64,000 nucleotides of DNA from Balaenoptera acutorostrata (taxonomy: Eukaryota > Chordata > Mammalia > Artiodactyla > Balaenopteridae), in the NCBI RefSeq assembly GCF_949987535.1, contig NC_080067.1, forward strand, positions 42,185,910-42,249,909, given 5' to 3'. Under the pieces are notes generated by a model. That model did no database searches, was not told the DNA's origin, and saw only the letters and a program-made list of their open reading frames with translations. Below are positions 1 to 11,768 of this stretch, in pieces. The position numbers and the translations under genes were made by a program. Position 1 is the stretch's first letter, and the number at the start of each line of letters is the position of its first letter.

Positions 1-640
1 GGGTAAGTAGGTAACTGGGGAGCATAGAGCATTTCACAGGGAGAGCAGGTGGTTGCCACAGCAACTATTTTAGGACAGAATGAGAAGGGTACCCAGCAAG
101 AGTGGGGGTGGGACCCGAACAAACTTTCTGCTTCAAAACTCACCAGAACCAGTCCTGCACCCTGGGAAGGGAGAGGAGGTGCCTCATCTTTCTCCTTCTT
201 TCACCATATGACCCTGCTCTTCAGCCCTGTCCTACTTGTATGAGATTTCAAGTAAATGTGAATCCCAGAGCTTTAGAGGAGTGGGTGGAGATGAGAATCA
301 ACATTTAAAATGCATCTAGGAAAAATATACTCTGAGTTACCACGAAAAAACTGAAAAACAAAGCTTTGGAAACAGCCCATTCTTAGAGTAAGTTCTGCAC
401 ATTTAATCATTCATTTATCTTCTTTTAAATTTAGGTACCATTTATGCTGGCATTTCTCATGATCCTGCTCTGGTTCTTCCCAGGGTGACCTCTCAGGTGA
501 ACTCTCCACACTGCTCTGTGCTCCAGATGACTGACCCCCGTGCTTTACCTGGCTCCCTGGCCCTCTGACTTCTGATTGGGTTCAGTGAATGGGAGGCTAA
601 GGCAGGAGATCAAAGAATGGGAGAAATCTGAGTAGTTATT
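1..640. other. Unique sequence, nothing recognised
   Basis: No gene, repeat family or RNA was recognised. Open frames are short (under 70 codons), overlap each other on both strands and show no coding signature. Confidence 0.5.
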
Positions 641-935
641 CCCTCCATCCCTAACTGCTATGCCAGCTTGACAGGAGCTGCCTTCCTTCACCTACAGCTA
701 TAGCTGCTGGGAGACAACCCCTCCCCCAAGGCTATAGCTCTCATGGAGGTCTGGTGACAGTTCCCTCCTCTTCTGACCTAGGGGTGCTAACAGCTTTCCC
801 TGTTCCCAGTCGCTGGATACTTCACCATTTCTGAGTGATTCCCTACATCCTGCCCACACCTTTGTAAGTAGTTCCATCATTGAACTGTTTCCAGAGTGAG
901 CCATCTATTTCCTGCTGGACCCTGAGTGATACAGA
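641..935 (+). repeat. Possible ancient interspersed repeat, family unassigned
   Basis: The stretch ending near 'tttcctgctggaccctgag' followed by 'tgatacaga' resembles the 3' end of an abundant old mammalian repeat, either an L1M 3'UTR or an LTR. I cannot name the family. Followed by a T14 tract near 988-1001. Confidence 0.35.
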
Positions 936-1059
936 CCACAACCATGGATTTATAAGCATGATACTTTCTACCAGATCCCTATTTGCTTTTTTTTTTTTTT
1001 AATGAATCTTCTTTCAGTGCACCAGTTTGCATCATGCTTCCAACTGTAAAAGTCATATC

Positions 1060-1150
1060 ACTTCATAAAGATCATGTGAGTGATTTATGTAAAACACTTC
1101 ATATAGTAAATGCTCAATAAATGGCAGATGACATTATTATCACCATTGTT
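1060..1150 (+). repeat. MIR fragment, 3' end
   Basis: The segment 'atagtaaatgctcaataaat' followed by ATT-rich DNA matches the conserved 3' end of the tRNA-derived SINE MIR. The 5' part is not recognisable. Confidence 0.45.
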
Positions 1151-1269
1151 GTTACTGGTAATTAATGTTTATTACTGGAACTACAGGCAATGGACATAAT
1201 TTAGAGGAAGATTTTGAATTAACAAAAATTAGCTCTTTAATAATTACAGGGTTCTGCAATGAAATGGCC

Positions 1270-1440
1270 AGCATTATAAACAGAATTTATAAAGTACTAT
1301 GTTCTCATGTAGTTTTCACAACAACCCTATGAGGTAGATGTACTCTCATCCTCTTGTTCAGATGTGGAAACAGACTTATAAGGAGGACTTATAAGGAGTT
1401 ACCCAACAGCAGAGCTATTGAATGTTGGAGCCAGCATTGA
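1270..1440 (-). repeat. MIR SINE fossil
   Basis: Reverse-strand MIR. It reads 'acaaccctatgaggtagatg', then a decayed form of the 'cattttacagatgaggaaac' core, then 'agagctattgaatgttgg'. Confidence 0.7.
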
Positions 1441-2335
1441 AATCTTGCTGTAGGGCCAGGTTTAAGTGCAATATCCACCTGGAAGTCGCAGGGGGCAGCT
1501 GACAAAAAAGCATTGTGGGGAGAGAAATGAGGATCAGCACCCCTCATTCCCTCTGCCCCAGGCTGTCCACCTGAGTCCCAGTTAGATGTGCTCTGGTTTG
1601 CCATGTTGTAAAATCTTGTTGTGACAAGAAAAGGGAAAATAAATGAAGGTAGGTTAGTGCTTCAATAGATTATCAAGTATGTAATGACTCAGGCTAAGAA
1701 GGAATGAAGGCACTGAAGGGGAAGTATATGATAGAGTCATGATGAAATACATACTTCTTAAATATTTGACCACTACTGAGAGCTACCTGGGAGAGATGAG
1801 TAATCCATGGCAAACAACCCAGCAGAGTGGAGAGTGAGGGAGTGTATAAAACAGCAGTACGCCATGGCCTCTTTTCTTCTTAAATCTTTCTACACAACAG
1901 TGGAAAAGAGCTTATGGGTAATGATGCAAAATTGATTGTGTGGGCTGTCCTTCCTATTAGTTAACCCTCTGCATTTCCAAATGTTATCAAGGGTCTCAGA
2001 AATTATGGTGTATATCATGAAATTTATGTTAGACAAAATCTAGAAGGACAATAGCCTTAGTAAACAAATAGTATTGGGGGAAAAAAACTTGGTGCTCAGC
2101 CTAACATTTGATTTTGTTAATATAAATAATATATTAACAAGTGAACAAGTTGGATTTGGTCCAAACCACTCTACTGTAAGTGCTTTGCTGAAACTTACTG
2201 ATGGTATTTACTTCTATAAATAACATCCATAATTGGAATTGTTTTCTAGATACATCAGTTTATCTCTTACGACAAAACCTTTTAAAGACCTTTATCATTA
2301 CAAGCATTTTAGAGGAAACTTTGAATTAGATGGTT
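1441..2335. other. Unique AT-rich sequence, nothing recognised
   Basis: No repeat or gene was recognised. The longest minus-strand frame (1389-1604, 71 codons) overlaps the MIR and shows no family signature. Confidence 0.5.
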
Positions 2336-2339
2336 GGGG

Positions 2340-2470
2340 AGTGGTATCTGACCACCCCTCGTCGGGGACGAAAGATTTGAGTTCAAGACCTGAGCTGCGT
2401 CTTGAAGGATGTGTAGGATTCGAGCAAGTAGCATGGAGAGGGATAAGATCTTCCAGATTAGATGAAATGG
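2340..2470 (-). repeat. L2 LINE fossil
   Basis: 'gacctgagctgcgtcttgaa' followed by 'ggatgtgtaggattcgagca' is a decayed reverse complement of the L2 stretch that normally reads 'actcatccttcaggtctcag'. Confidence 0.5.
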
Positions 2471-2710
2471 TGGTGATGGAGACTTAGTCAACGTAGAAAC
2501 AGTGATTGAAAGCCAGAGTTCTCATTAATTAATAGACTCATAAGGTGAGAAATTCCAGCCTTTGCTTCTTCTCAGGGTGACTTCATCTTTAGTGGCCACT
2601 CAGACGTCAAAGAACATTTTCTTCTGATTGGTGGAGACAACGAGATAGAGAAGAGAGGCCACTGGAGGTCTGAAAGGATGTGAGCTTTGTTGACAAAAGG
2701 ACTGACCTCA

Positions 2711-2895
2711 GTGCGAACTTCCTGCCCCTTCCTGGCTGAGTCACCGTGGGCAATCCCATTAGTCATGTTCCAAATGGACTGTAAAATGAGACTAATCCTG
2801 TCTCACAAATCTGTTGTGAAGATTAAATACAATTACATATCTGAGTATATTTTATGGAGGTTAAAACATTATGTGAATGTTAGTTGTTCTTCCAC
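2711..2895 (+). repeat. MIR SINE fossil
   Basis: Contains MIR core in order: 'gagtcaccgtgggcaa', 'ctgtaaaatgagactaatcc', 'gtgaagattaaa'. Heavily diverged. Confidence 0.6.
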
Positions 2896-3030
2896 TTGGG
2901 TGGAAAGGGGCACTATATTTCTTGGGAAAGTTTCTTTCAATGCTGAGAAAATGACACAAGGAACATCTTAAACTTGAGACTAATAGGACAGAAGGATTAA
3001 TGTAGCCAGATGCTCTGTAGAGAGAATAAC

Positions 3031-3250
3031 AATAACAGTGACTGCTATTTATTAAGCACCTAGTATATGCTATTCACTTTATATTCCTAAAATATGACTC
3101 TAATCCCACAAGGTATTTATTATTCTCATTTTACAGAAAAGGAAACAAACTCAGAGAGGTCACCTGACTTTCTAAAGAGCATATATAGAAAGTATCCAGC
3201 TAAGATTGAACCCAGGGATGTTGGATTCAAATAGACCACATCCTTTAAAC
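3031..3250 (-). repeat. MIR SINE fossil
   Basis: Reverse-strand MIR: 'tattaagcacctagtatatg', 'ttctcattttacagaaaagg', 'cagagaggtcacctgac', 'ttgaacccagg' in the expected order. Confidence 0.8.
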
Positions 3251-3324
3251 TTATTATAAAGTCCAATATTGTAGTAAACATAACTAGGCAATGCACAGGA
3301 GAAGTAAATCTCCCAAGAATCCTG

Positions 3325-3872
3325 AATGGATAAAGAAGATGTGAGAGAGATATATATATATAATGGAATATTACTCAGCCATAAAAAGCAATGAAATTGG
3401 GTCATTTGTAGAGATGTGGATGGACCTAGAGTCTGTCATACAGAGTGAAGTAAGTCAGAAATAGAAAAACAAATATCGTATATTAATGCATATATGTGGA
3501 ATCTAGAAAAATGGTACAGATTAACCTCTTTGCAGGGCAGGAATAGAAATGCAGACATAGAAAATGGACATGTGGACATGGTGGGGAAGGGGAGGGTGGA
3601 ATGAATTGAGAGATTAGGTTTGACATAAATACACTACCATGTGTAAAATAGATAGCTGCTGGGAACCTGCTGTATAGCACAGGGAGCTCAGCTCGGTTCT
3701 CTGTGATGATCTAGATGGGTGGGATGGGGGGGAGGGAGGTCCAAGAGGGAGGGGATATATGTATACATATAGCTGATTCACTTCACTGTACAGCAGAAAC
3801 TAACATAACATTGTAAAGCAATTACACTCCAATTAAAAATATATATATATACAAACAACAAAGAAAAAAAAC
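3325..3872 (+). mobile_element. 5'-truncated L1, 3' end only
   Basis: Covers the last part of ORF2 (the 'ggaatattactcagccataa' and 'gtgaagtaagtcag' stretches) plus the whole 3'UTR, ending in an A/T-rich tail. The 3'UTR is the L1-B type ('tttgcagggcagg', 'atgaattgagag'). It is flanked by an imperfect short target duplication, 'aagaatcctg' (3315-3324) and 'aggaatcctg' (3873-3882). Truncation at the 5' end is usual for L1 retroposition by target-primed reverse transcription. No coding capacity. Confidence 0.88.
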
Positions 3873-3990
3873 AGGAATCCTGCATTTTTATTAGTTGTCT
3901 TCCAGATATTTAGAAAATAATAGTAGTTATTATGCCCATAATATAATGACAGTAATAAACCATAATAGAAGAGAATGTGAAACTCCAATT

Positions 3991-3992
<2 letters not shown>

Positions 3993-4045
<53 letters not shown>
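3993..4045. repeat. (TA)n microsatellite
   Basis: About 25 uninterrupted TA units. Confidence 0.97.
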
Positions 4046-4047
<2 letters not shown>

Positions 4048-4280
4048 GAGGACATACTTCATGCCCAGCACTGTACTAGGCTCTTCACACACATTTTTTA
4101 TTCAATCCTCAAGAGGCTTATGAAGATGATACCATTAGTACCACTTTGCAGATAAGGAAACAGACTTACAAAGGTTAAGAAACTTGCTCAAGGGCCTTGA
4201 ACTACTAGGCAGAGGTGCCAGGATTTGAAACAGGTGTGTCTTACTCTGGATGCTGTGCTCCTTCTACTACCCCGCATTGC
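4046..4280 (-). repeat. MIR SINE fossil
   Basis: Nearly full-length reverse-strand MIR: 'cccagcactgtactaggctc', 'cagataaggaaacagactta', 'aagaaacttgctcaaggg', 'gcagaggtgccaggatttga'. Confidence 0.85.
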
Positions 4281-4454
4281 CTCCCTTGAAGGCTCTACCA
4301 AAACTTTTCAGGTTTGGATGGATGCATGCAAGTTAGAAGTGGACTAAGATATCCAGCAGCCTCTTCCAGAATCCAGATTGCCCCAGTCTCCATCACCAGC
4401 ATTTCTCCTTCTCCAGTCATCAGCATTTCTAATCTAGAAAGTCTTCTCCCTCTC

Positions 4455-4610
4455 TGTTCCACCAACCCAGATCCTTCAAGCTCAGATCTCACTTCTCTAG
4501 GAAGCCTACCTCATCCACTCAGCCAAACCAATGTCTTTTATCCTTGACCTACTAAATTATTCTTAGTGCACCCATATACTTTAGCACTTAGTCGTATACT
4601 ATGACATGTT
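4455..4610 (+). repeat. L2 LINE fossil
   Basis: 'aagctcagatctcacttctc', 'taggaagcctacctcatcc' and 'ttagcactta' follow the order of the L2 3' region. Confidence 0.55.
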
Positions 4611-4639
4611 TTTTTTTACCTATTACATGATAAAGTAGC

Positions 4640-4775
4640 AGGATATATTAGAGTTCTAGTCTGGATTGACCACTAACTAGAACTGTGACCTCAAGTAATT
4701 CACTTAACCTCTCTTAAGCCTCAGTTTTCTCATCTTCAAGTAAGTAATCTCTAAAGTTCACTCTAGTTTTAAAAA
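4640..4775 (+). repeat. MIR SINE fossil
   Basis: 'gaactgtgacctcaagtaat', 'cacttaacctctcttaagcc' and 'tcagttttctcatcttcaag' give the MIR core in forward orientation. Confidence 0.8.
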
Positions 4776-5370
4776 TACTATTTCCATGGCCTTATGTCTT
4801 TACTCCTTAAGAAAAATGCAAGTTTCTTATATTTTTGTTTTTCCCTGTAACATCAGACAGAAAGTACTGAATAAATACTTGTCAGTAGTTTCAAGTGATG
4901 AACAAAAAAAATAAAATAAATAATAACATTTAATAGCATGAAGGAAGGGGTATGTGAGAGACCTAAGTAAACATTGTAGTTCTAGATAAGCAATTGACAA
5001 AATAGGATAAAATTATTTTATCTGCAATGAAAAATAAACTGAAAATGACTCAGTCATTATAAATAAAACTCCCTTCCCCAAATCAACCATTTTCAATGGA
5101 GAAGGCAAAAAAGAACCACTGACATAGACTTCACAGGAAAAAAGATAAGCATATATTTTGGTCATATGCTTATTATCCCAATATATGCATATCTCACAGA
5201 TGAGAGCCCACCTTTGTTATTTGTGGGGGAAGAAAACCAAGTTGTTCCAAAAAAATACCAGGAGTTTGCCACTTTTAACATTCAAACAAAACTGAGGCAA
5301 TACATTAACATATACAATTTTTTTTCTCTAGCTGGATTCTATGTCAGTGTCTTCACAGTAAAAGATGATT
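4776..5370. other. Unique AT-rich sequence, nothing recognised
   Basis: No gene or repeat was recognised in this stretch. Confidence 0.5.
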
Positions 5371-5374
5371 GAAT

Positions 5375-5456
5375 TGTGTAAAAAAAAGAATGAAAGTTGT
5401 ACACTTTAAACTTGCACAATGTTATATGTCAATTATATCTCAATTTTAAAAACTTT
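5375..5456 (+). mobile_element. Old L1 3' tail fragment
   Basis: 'ttgtacactttaaacttgca' and 'ttatatgtcaattatatctc' match the terminal 3'UTR of old L1M elements. Confidence 0.6.
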
Positions 5457-5915
5457 TTTTAATAATGAAAGAATGTACAGGTAATCAAGATCTAAGTCTT
5501 GTTTTGAATAAAGCCCCAATTTCTGGTGATGGTTCTCAAAAAGGAAGCTAAAACTTGATTCACTTACTGTCTGAGTTATTTCTAAAACTATTCATGAGTA
5601 CTGGTCTTCCATTTTGTTCTTTTAGGTCAATAATTTCTTGCATCTTAAATCTCACATGGTAAGTGCCATGAAATAGTGATTATGGATATTGCTATGTTGA
5701 TAAAGAAGTTAATGAGAAATTAGACTCTGAAGCATTCAGGTGAAAACTGATACATCGTAACTATCTGAAAATTATGTTTTGTTTATTTGCTCGTATCCAT
5801 TATGTGTGCCAAAAAAATAAGGAAATGGAAGATGAAAGAGCAGTAAAAGCTTAGAAATCCTCTGTCTTTATTTATATCCATCAAAAAATGTTTTCAAAAT
5901 AAATATAAAATGGCA
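5457..5915. other. Unique AT-rich sequence, nothing recognised
   Basis: Target region immediately upstream of L1-A. No repeat was recognised. Confidence 0.5.
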
Positions 5916-8083
5916 AAATAGGCGGAGACCTTAAAGATGGCAGAGGAGTAAGATGTGGAGATCGCCTTCCTCCCCACAAATACATCAAAAATACATCTAC
6001 ATGTGGAACAACTCCTACAGAACACCTACTGAACGCTGGCAGAAGACCTCAGACTTCCCAAAAGTCAAGAAACTCCCCACGTACCTGGGTAGGGCAAAAG
6101 AAAAAAGAAAAAACAGAGACAAAAGAATATGGACTGAACATGCACCTCTGGGAGGGAGCTGTGAAGGAGGAAAAGTTTCCACACACTAGGAAGCCCCTTC
6201 ACTGGCGGAGATGGGGGGGTGGGCAGGGAAGAAGCTTCGGAGCCACAGAGGAGAGCACAGCAACAAGGGCAAAGTGGAGAGATTCCCGCACAGAGGATTG
6301 GTGCTGACCAGCACTCACCAGCCTGAGAGGCTTGTCTGCAACCGCCGGCTGGGACTGGGGGTGCTGGGAGCTGAGGCTCCGGCTTCGGAGGTCAGATCCC
6401 AGGGAGAGTACTGGGGGTGGCTGTGCGAACACAGCCTGAAGGGGGCTAGTGTTCCACAACTAGCTGGGAGGGAGTCCGGGAAAAAGTCTGGAACTGCCTA
6501 AGAGGCAAGAGACCATTGTTTCGGGGTGCACAAGGAGAGGGGATTCAGAGTACCGCATAAATGAGCTCCAGAGACGGGCACAAGCCATGGCTATTGGCAT
6601 GGACCCCAGAGACAGGCATGATATGCTAATGCTGCTGCTGCGGCCACCAAGAAGCCTGTGTGTAAGCACAGGTCACTATCCACACCGCCCCTCCCGGGAG
6701 CCTGTGCAGCTCACCACTGCCAGGGTCCCGTGATCCAGGGACAACTCCCCCGGGAGAACGCACGACGTGCCTCAGGCAGGTGCAACATCACACTGGCCTC
6801 TGTCACTGCAGGCTCGCCCCACATTCTGTACCCCTCCCTCCCCCCAGCCTGAATGAGCCAGAACCCCCGAATCAGCTGCTCCTTTAACCCCATACTGTCT
6901 GAGCAGGAACAGACGCCAGAGGGCAACTTATACCAGAGGCAGGGCCAAATCCAAAGTTGAACCCCAGGAACTGTACAAACAAAGAAGAGAAAAGGAAATT
7001 TCTCCCAGGAGCCTCAGGAGCAGCACATTAAACCTCCACAATCAACTAGATATACCCTGCATCTCTGGAATACCTGAAAAGACAGATAATCATCCCAAAA
7101 TTGAGGTGGTGGACTTTGGGAGCAACTGTAGGCTTGGGGTTTCCTTTCTGCATCTAATTTGTTTCTGGTTTTATGTTTATCTTAGTTTAGTATTTAGAGT
7201 TTATTATCATTGGTAGATTTGCTTATTGATTTGGTTGCGCTCTTCCTTTTTTTTATATAAAGATTTTTTTTTTCCTTTTTCTCTTTCTGTGAGTGTGTAT
7301 GTGTATGCCTCTGTGTGATTTTCTCTGTATAACTTTGCTTTTACCATTTGTCTTAGGGTTCTGTCTTTCCTTTCTTTGTGTGTTTATTTGTTTTTTTAGT
7401 ATACTTTCTACCTCTTGTTATCATTGGTGGATTTGTTTTTTGGTTTGGTTGCTCTCTTCTTTCTTTCTTTCTTTCTTTTTATTAATTTTTAATTTTTTTA
7501 TTTTAAATAATTGTTTTTTATTTTAATTATTTTATTCTATTTTTCTTTCTATCCTTCTTTCTTTTTTTCTCCCTTTTCTTCAGAGCTGTGTGGCTGACAG
7601 GGTCTTGGTGCTCCGGCCGGGTGTCAGGCCTGTGCCTCTGAGGTGGGAGAGTCGAGTTCAGGACACTGGTCCACCAGAGACCTCCTGGCTCCATGTAATA
7701 TCAAATGGCAAAGCTCTCCCAGAGATCTCCATCTCAATGCTAAGACCCAGCTCCACTCAATGACCAGCAAGCTATGGTGCTGGACACCCTATGCCAAGCA
7801 ACTAGCAAGACAGGAACACAACCCCACCCATTAGCACAGAGGCTGCCTAACATCATAATAAGGTCACAGACGCCCCAAAACACACCACCGGATGTGGTCC
7901 TACCCACCAGAAATACAAGATCCAACCTCATCTACCAGAACACAGGCACCAGTCCCCTCCACCAGGAAGCCTACACAACCCACTGAACTAACCTTAGCCA
8001 TTGGGGGCAGACACCAAAAACAATGGGAATTACGAACCTGCAGCCTGTGAAAAGGAGATGCCAAACACAGTAAGTTAGGCAAA
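5916..8083 (+). promoter_or_regulatory. L1-A 5'UTR (internal promoter region)
   Basis: About 2.2 kb upstream of ORF1. The first 1.2 kb is GC-richer than the surroundings, beginning with 'aagatggcagaggagtaag'. It is followed by a pyrimidine-rich stretch (about 7140-7570, including a TTCT run) and a segment leading into ORF1. In L1 elements this region carries the internal Pol II promoter. No promoter motif was demonstrated here. The short open frames in it are not credible genes. Confidence 0.75.
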
Positions 8084-8963
8084 ATGAGAAGACAGAGAAA
8101 CATACAGCAGATGAAGGAGCAAGGCAAAAACCCACTAGAACAAACATATGAAGAGGAAATAGGCAGTCTACCTGAAAAAGAATTCAGAGCAATGATAGTA
8201 AAGATGATCCAAAATCTCAGAAATAGAATGGAGAAAATACACAAAACGTTTAACAAGGACCTAGAACTAAAGAGCAAACAAATAATGATGAACAACACAA
8301 TAAATGAAATTTAAAATTCTCTAGAAGGAATCAAGAGCAGAATAAATGAGGCAGAAGAACTGATAAGTGACCTGGAAGATAAAATAGTGGAAATAAATAC
8401 TGCAGAGCAGAATAAAGAAAAAAGAAGAATTGAGGACAGTCTCAGAGACCTCTGGGACAACATTAAATGCACCAACATTTGAATTATAGGGGTCCCAGAA
8501 GAAGAAGAGAAAAAGAAAGGAACTGAGAAAATATTTGAAGAGATTATAGTTGAAAACTTCCCTAATATGGGAAAGGAAATAGTCAATCAAGTCCAGGAAG
8601 CACAGAGAGTCCCATACAGGATAAATCCAAGGAGAAACATGCCAAGACACATATTAATCAAACTATCAAAATTAAAAACAAAGAAAAAACATTAAAAGCA
8701 ACAAGTGAAAAGAAACAACATTCAAGGGAATCCCAACAAGGTTAACAGCTGATCTTTCATCAGGAACTCTGCAAGCCATAAGGGAGTGGCAGGACATACT
8801 TAAAGTGATGAAAGGGAAAAACCTACAACCAAGATTACTCTAGCCAGCAAGGACGTGATTCAGATTCAACGGAGAAATTAAAACCTTTACAGACAAGCAA
8901 AAGTTAAGAGAATTCAGCACCACAAAACCAGCTTTACAACAAATACTAAAGGAACTTCTCTAG
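8084..8963 (+). pseudogene. L1-A ORF1 remnant (RNA-binding chaperone of L1)
   Basis: L1 ORF1 normally encodes a trimeric RNA-binding protein of about 300-340 residues with a coiled coil, an RRM and a C-terminal domain, which packages L1 RNA in the cytoplasm. Here the ATG at 8084 opens 76 codons of the charged N-terminal/coiled-coil part (MRRQRNIQQM onward), ending at TAA 8312-8314. The rest is readable across further stops, to TAG at 8961-8963. The homologous L1-B ORF1 at 30424-31351 confirms the alignment. Non-functional. Confidence 0.85.
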
Positions 8964-9021
8964 GCAGGAAACACAAGAGAAGGAAAAGACCTACAATAGC
9001 AAAGCCAAAACAATTAAGAAA

Positions 9022-11768
9022 ATAGTAATAGGAACATACATATCGTTAATTACCTTAAGTGTAAATGGATTAAATGCTCCCACCATAAGACATAGACTGG
9101 CTGAATGGATACAAAAATGAGACTCATATATATGCTGTCTACAAGAGACCCACTTCAGACCTAGGGACACATACAGACTGAAAGTGAGGGGATGGAAAAA
9201 GATATTCCATGCAAATGGAAATCAAAAGAAAACTGGAGTAGCAATATTCATATCAGACAAAATAGACTTTAAAATAAAGACTATTACAAGAGACAAAAAG
9301 GACACTACATAATGATCAAAGGATCAATCCAATAAGAAGATATAACAATTGTAAATATTTATGCACCCAACATAGGAGCACCTCAATACATAAGGCAAAC
9401 GTTCACAGCCATAAAAGGGGAAATCAACAGTGACACAATCATAGTAGGAGACATTAACACCCCACTTTCACCAATGGACAGATCATCCAAAATGAAAATA
9501 AATAAGGAAATAAAAGCTTTAAATGATACATTAAACAAGATGGACTTAATTGATATTTATAGGACATTCTATCCAAAAACAACAGAACACACTTTCTTCT
9601 CAAGTGCTCATGGGACATTCTCCAGGATAGATCATAGCTTGGGTCACAAATCAAGCCTTGGCAAATTTAATAAAATTGAAATTGTATCAAGTATCTTTTC
9701 CGACCACAACACTATGAGACTAGATATCAATTACAGGAAAAAATCTGTAAAAAATACAAACATACGGAGGCTAAACAATACACTACTAAATAACCAAGAG
9801 ATCACTGAAGGAATCAAAGAGGGTATCAAAATATACCTAGAAACAAATGACAATGAAAACACAACAACCCAAAACCTATGGGATGCAGCAAAAGCAGTTC
9901 TAAGAGGGAAGTTTATAGCGATACAATCCTACCTCAAGAAACAAGAAACATCTCCAATAAACAACCTAAACTTACACCTAAAGCAATTAGAGAAAGAAGA
10001 ACAAAAAAACCCCAAAGTTAGCAGAAGGAAAGAAATCATAAAGATCAGATCAGAAATAAATGAAAAAGAAATGAAGGAAACAATAACAAAGGTCAATAAA
10101 ACTAAAAGCTGGTTCTTTGAGAAGATAAACAAAATTGATAAACCATTAGCTAGACTCATCAAGAAAACAAGGGAGAAGACTCAGATCAATAGAATTAGAA
10201 ATGAAAAAGGAGAGTAACAACTGACACTGCAGAAATACGAAGGACCATGAGAGATCGCTACAAGCAACTATATGCCAATAAAATGGACAACCTGGAAGAA
10301 ATGGACAATTTCTTAGAAAAGCACAACCTTCCAAGACTGAACCATGAAGAAACAGAAAATGTAAACAGATCAATCACAAGCACTGAAATTGAGACTGTGA
10401 TTAAAAATCTTCCAACAAACAAAAGCCCAGGACCAGATGGATTCACAGGTGAATTCTATTAAACATTTTGAGGAGAGCTAACACCTATCTTTCTTAAACT
10501 CTTCCAAATAAAAGACCCCAAACAGCCAAAACAATCTTGAGAAAGAAAAACAGAGCTGGAGGAATCAGGCTCCAGGACTTCAGACTATACCACAAAGCTA
10601 CAGTAATCAAGACAATATTGTACTAGCACAAAAACAGGAATATACATCAATGGAACAGGATAGGAAGCCCAGAGATAAACCCACGCACATACAGTCACCT
10701 TATTTTTGATAAAGGAGGCAAGAATATACAATGGAGAAAAGACAGCCTCTTCAATAAGTGGTGCTGGGAAAACTGGACAGCTGCATGTAAAAGAATGAAA
10801 TTAGAATACTTCCCAATACCACACACAAAAATAAATTCAAAATGGATTAAAGACCTAAATGTAAGGGCAGACATTATCAAACTCTTAGAGGAAAACATAG
10901 GCGGAACGCTCTATGACATAAATCACAGCAAGATCCTTTTTCACCCACTTCCTAGAGAAAGGGAAATAAAAACAAAAATAAACAAATGGGACCTAATGAA
11001 ACTTAAAAGCTCTTGAACAGCAAAGGAAACCATAAACAAGACGAAAAGACAACCCTCAGAATGGGAGAAGTATTTGCAAATGAAGCAACTGATAAAGGAT
11101 TAATCTCTAAAATTTACAAGCAGCACATGCAGCTCAATATCAAAAAAACAAACAACCCAATCCAAAATTGGGCAGAAGACCTAAATACACATTTCTCAAA
11201 GAAGATATACAGATTGCCAACAAACACATGAAAGGATACTCAGCATCACTAATCATTAGAGAAATGCAAATCAAAACTACAATGAGGTATCACCTCACAC
11301 CGGTCAGAATGGCCATCATCAAAAATCTACAAATAATAAATGCTGGAGAGTGTGTGGAGCAAAGGGAACCCTCTTGCACTGTTGGTGGGAATGTAAATTG
11401 ATACAGCCACTATAAAGAACAGTATGGAGGTTCCTCAAAAAACTAAAAATAGAACTACCATATGACCCAGCAATCCCACTACTGGGCATATACCCTGAGA
11501 AAACTATAATTCAAAAAGAGTCATGTACCACATTGATCATTGCAGCACTATTTACAATAGCCAGGACATGGAAGCAACCTAAGTGTCCATCGAGAGATGA
11601 ATGGATAAAGAAGATGTGGCATGTATATACAATGGAATATTACTCAGCCATAAAAACAAATTGAGTTATTTGGAGTGAGGTGGATGGACCTAGAGTCTGT
11701 CATACAGAGTGAAGTAAGTCAGAAAGAAAAACAAATACTGTACGCTAACACATATATATGGAATCTAA
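9022..11768 (+). pseudogene. L1-A ORF2 remnant (endonuclease / reverse transcriptase), RT core deleted
   Basis: ORF2 should give one protein of about 1,270 residues with an APE-type endonuclease, a reverse transcriptase and a Cys-rich C-terminus. The expected start codon is ATA, and the next block contains stops. A 247-codon open stretch (9474-10217) holds the endonuclease C-terminal half, including SRIDHSLGHK and an intact SDHN catalytic segment (Asp codon 9702-9704), plus the start of the linker. A second block (10247-10462) ends at a C-to-T stop where L1-B reads CAA. Near 10508 the sequence jumps to the equivalent of L1-B position about 33950. This removes about 1.06 kb containing all RT catalytic motifs. 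The C-terminal part follows with stops to TAA 11766-11768. Confidence 0.88.

Noticed and set aside
3910..4092. 60-codon minus-strand frame with an Ile-Tyr repeat
   Set aside because: It is a translation of the (TA)n microsatellite.
7293..7526. 77-codon Phe/Leu-rich frame resembling a membrane peptide
   Set aside because: A product of the pyrimidine-rich tract of the L1-A 5'UTR.
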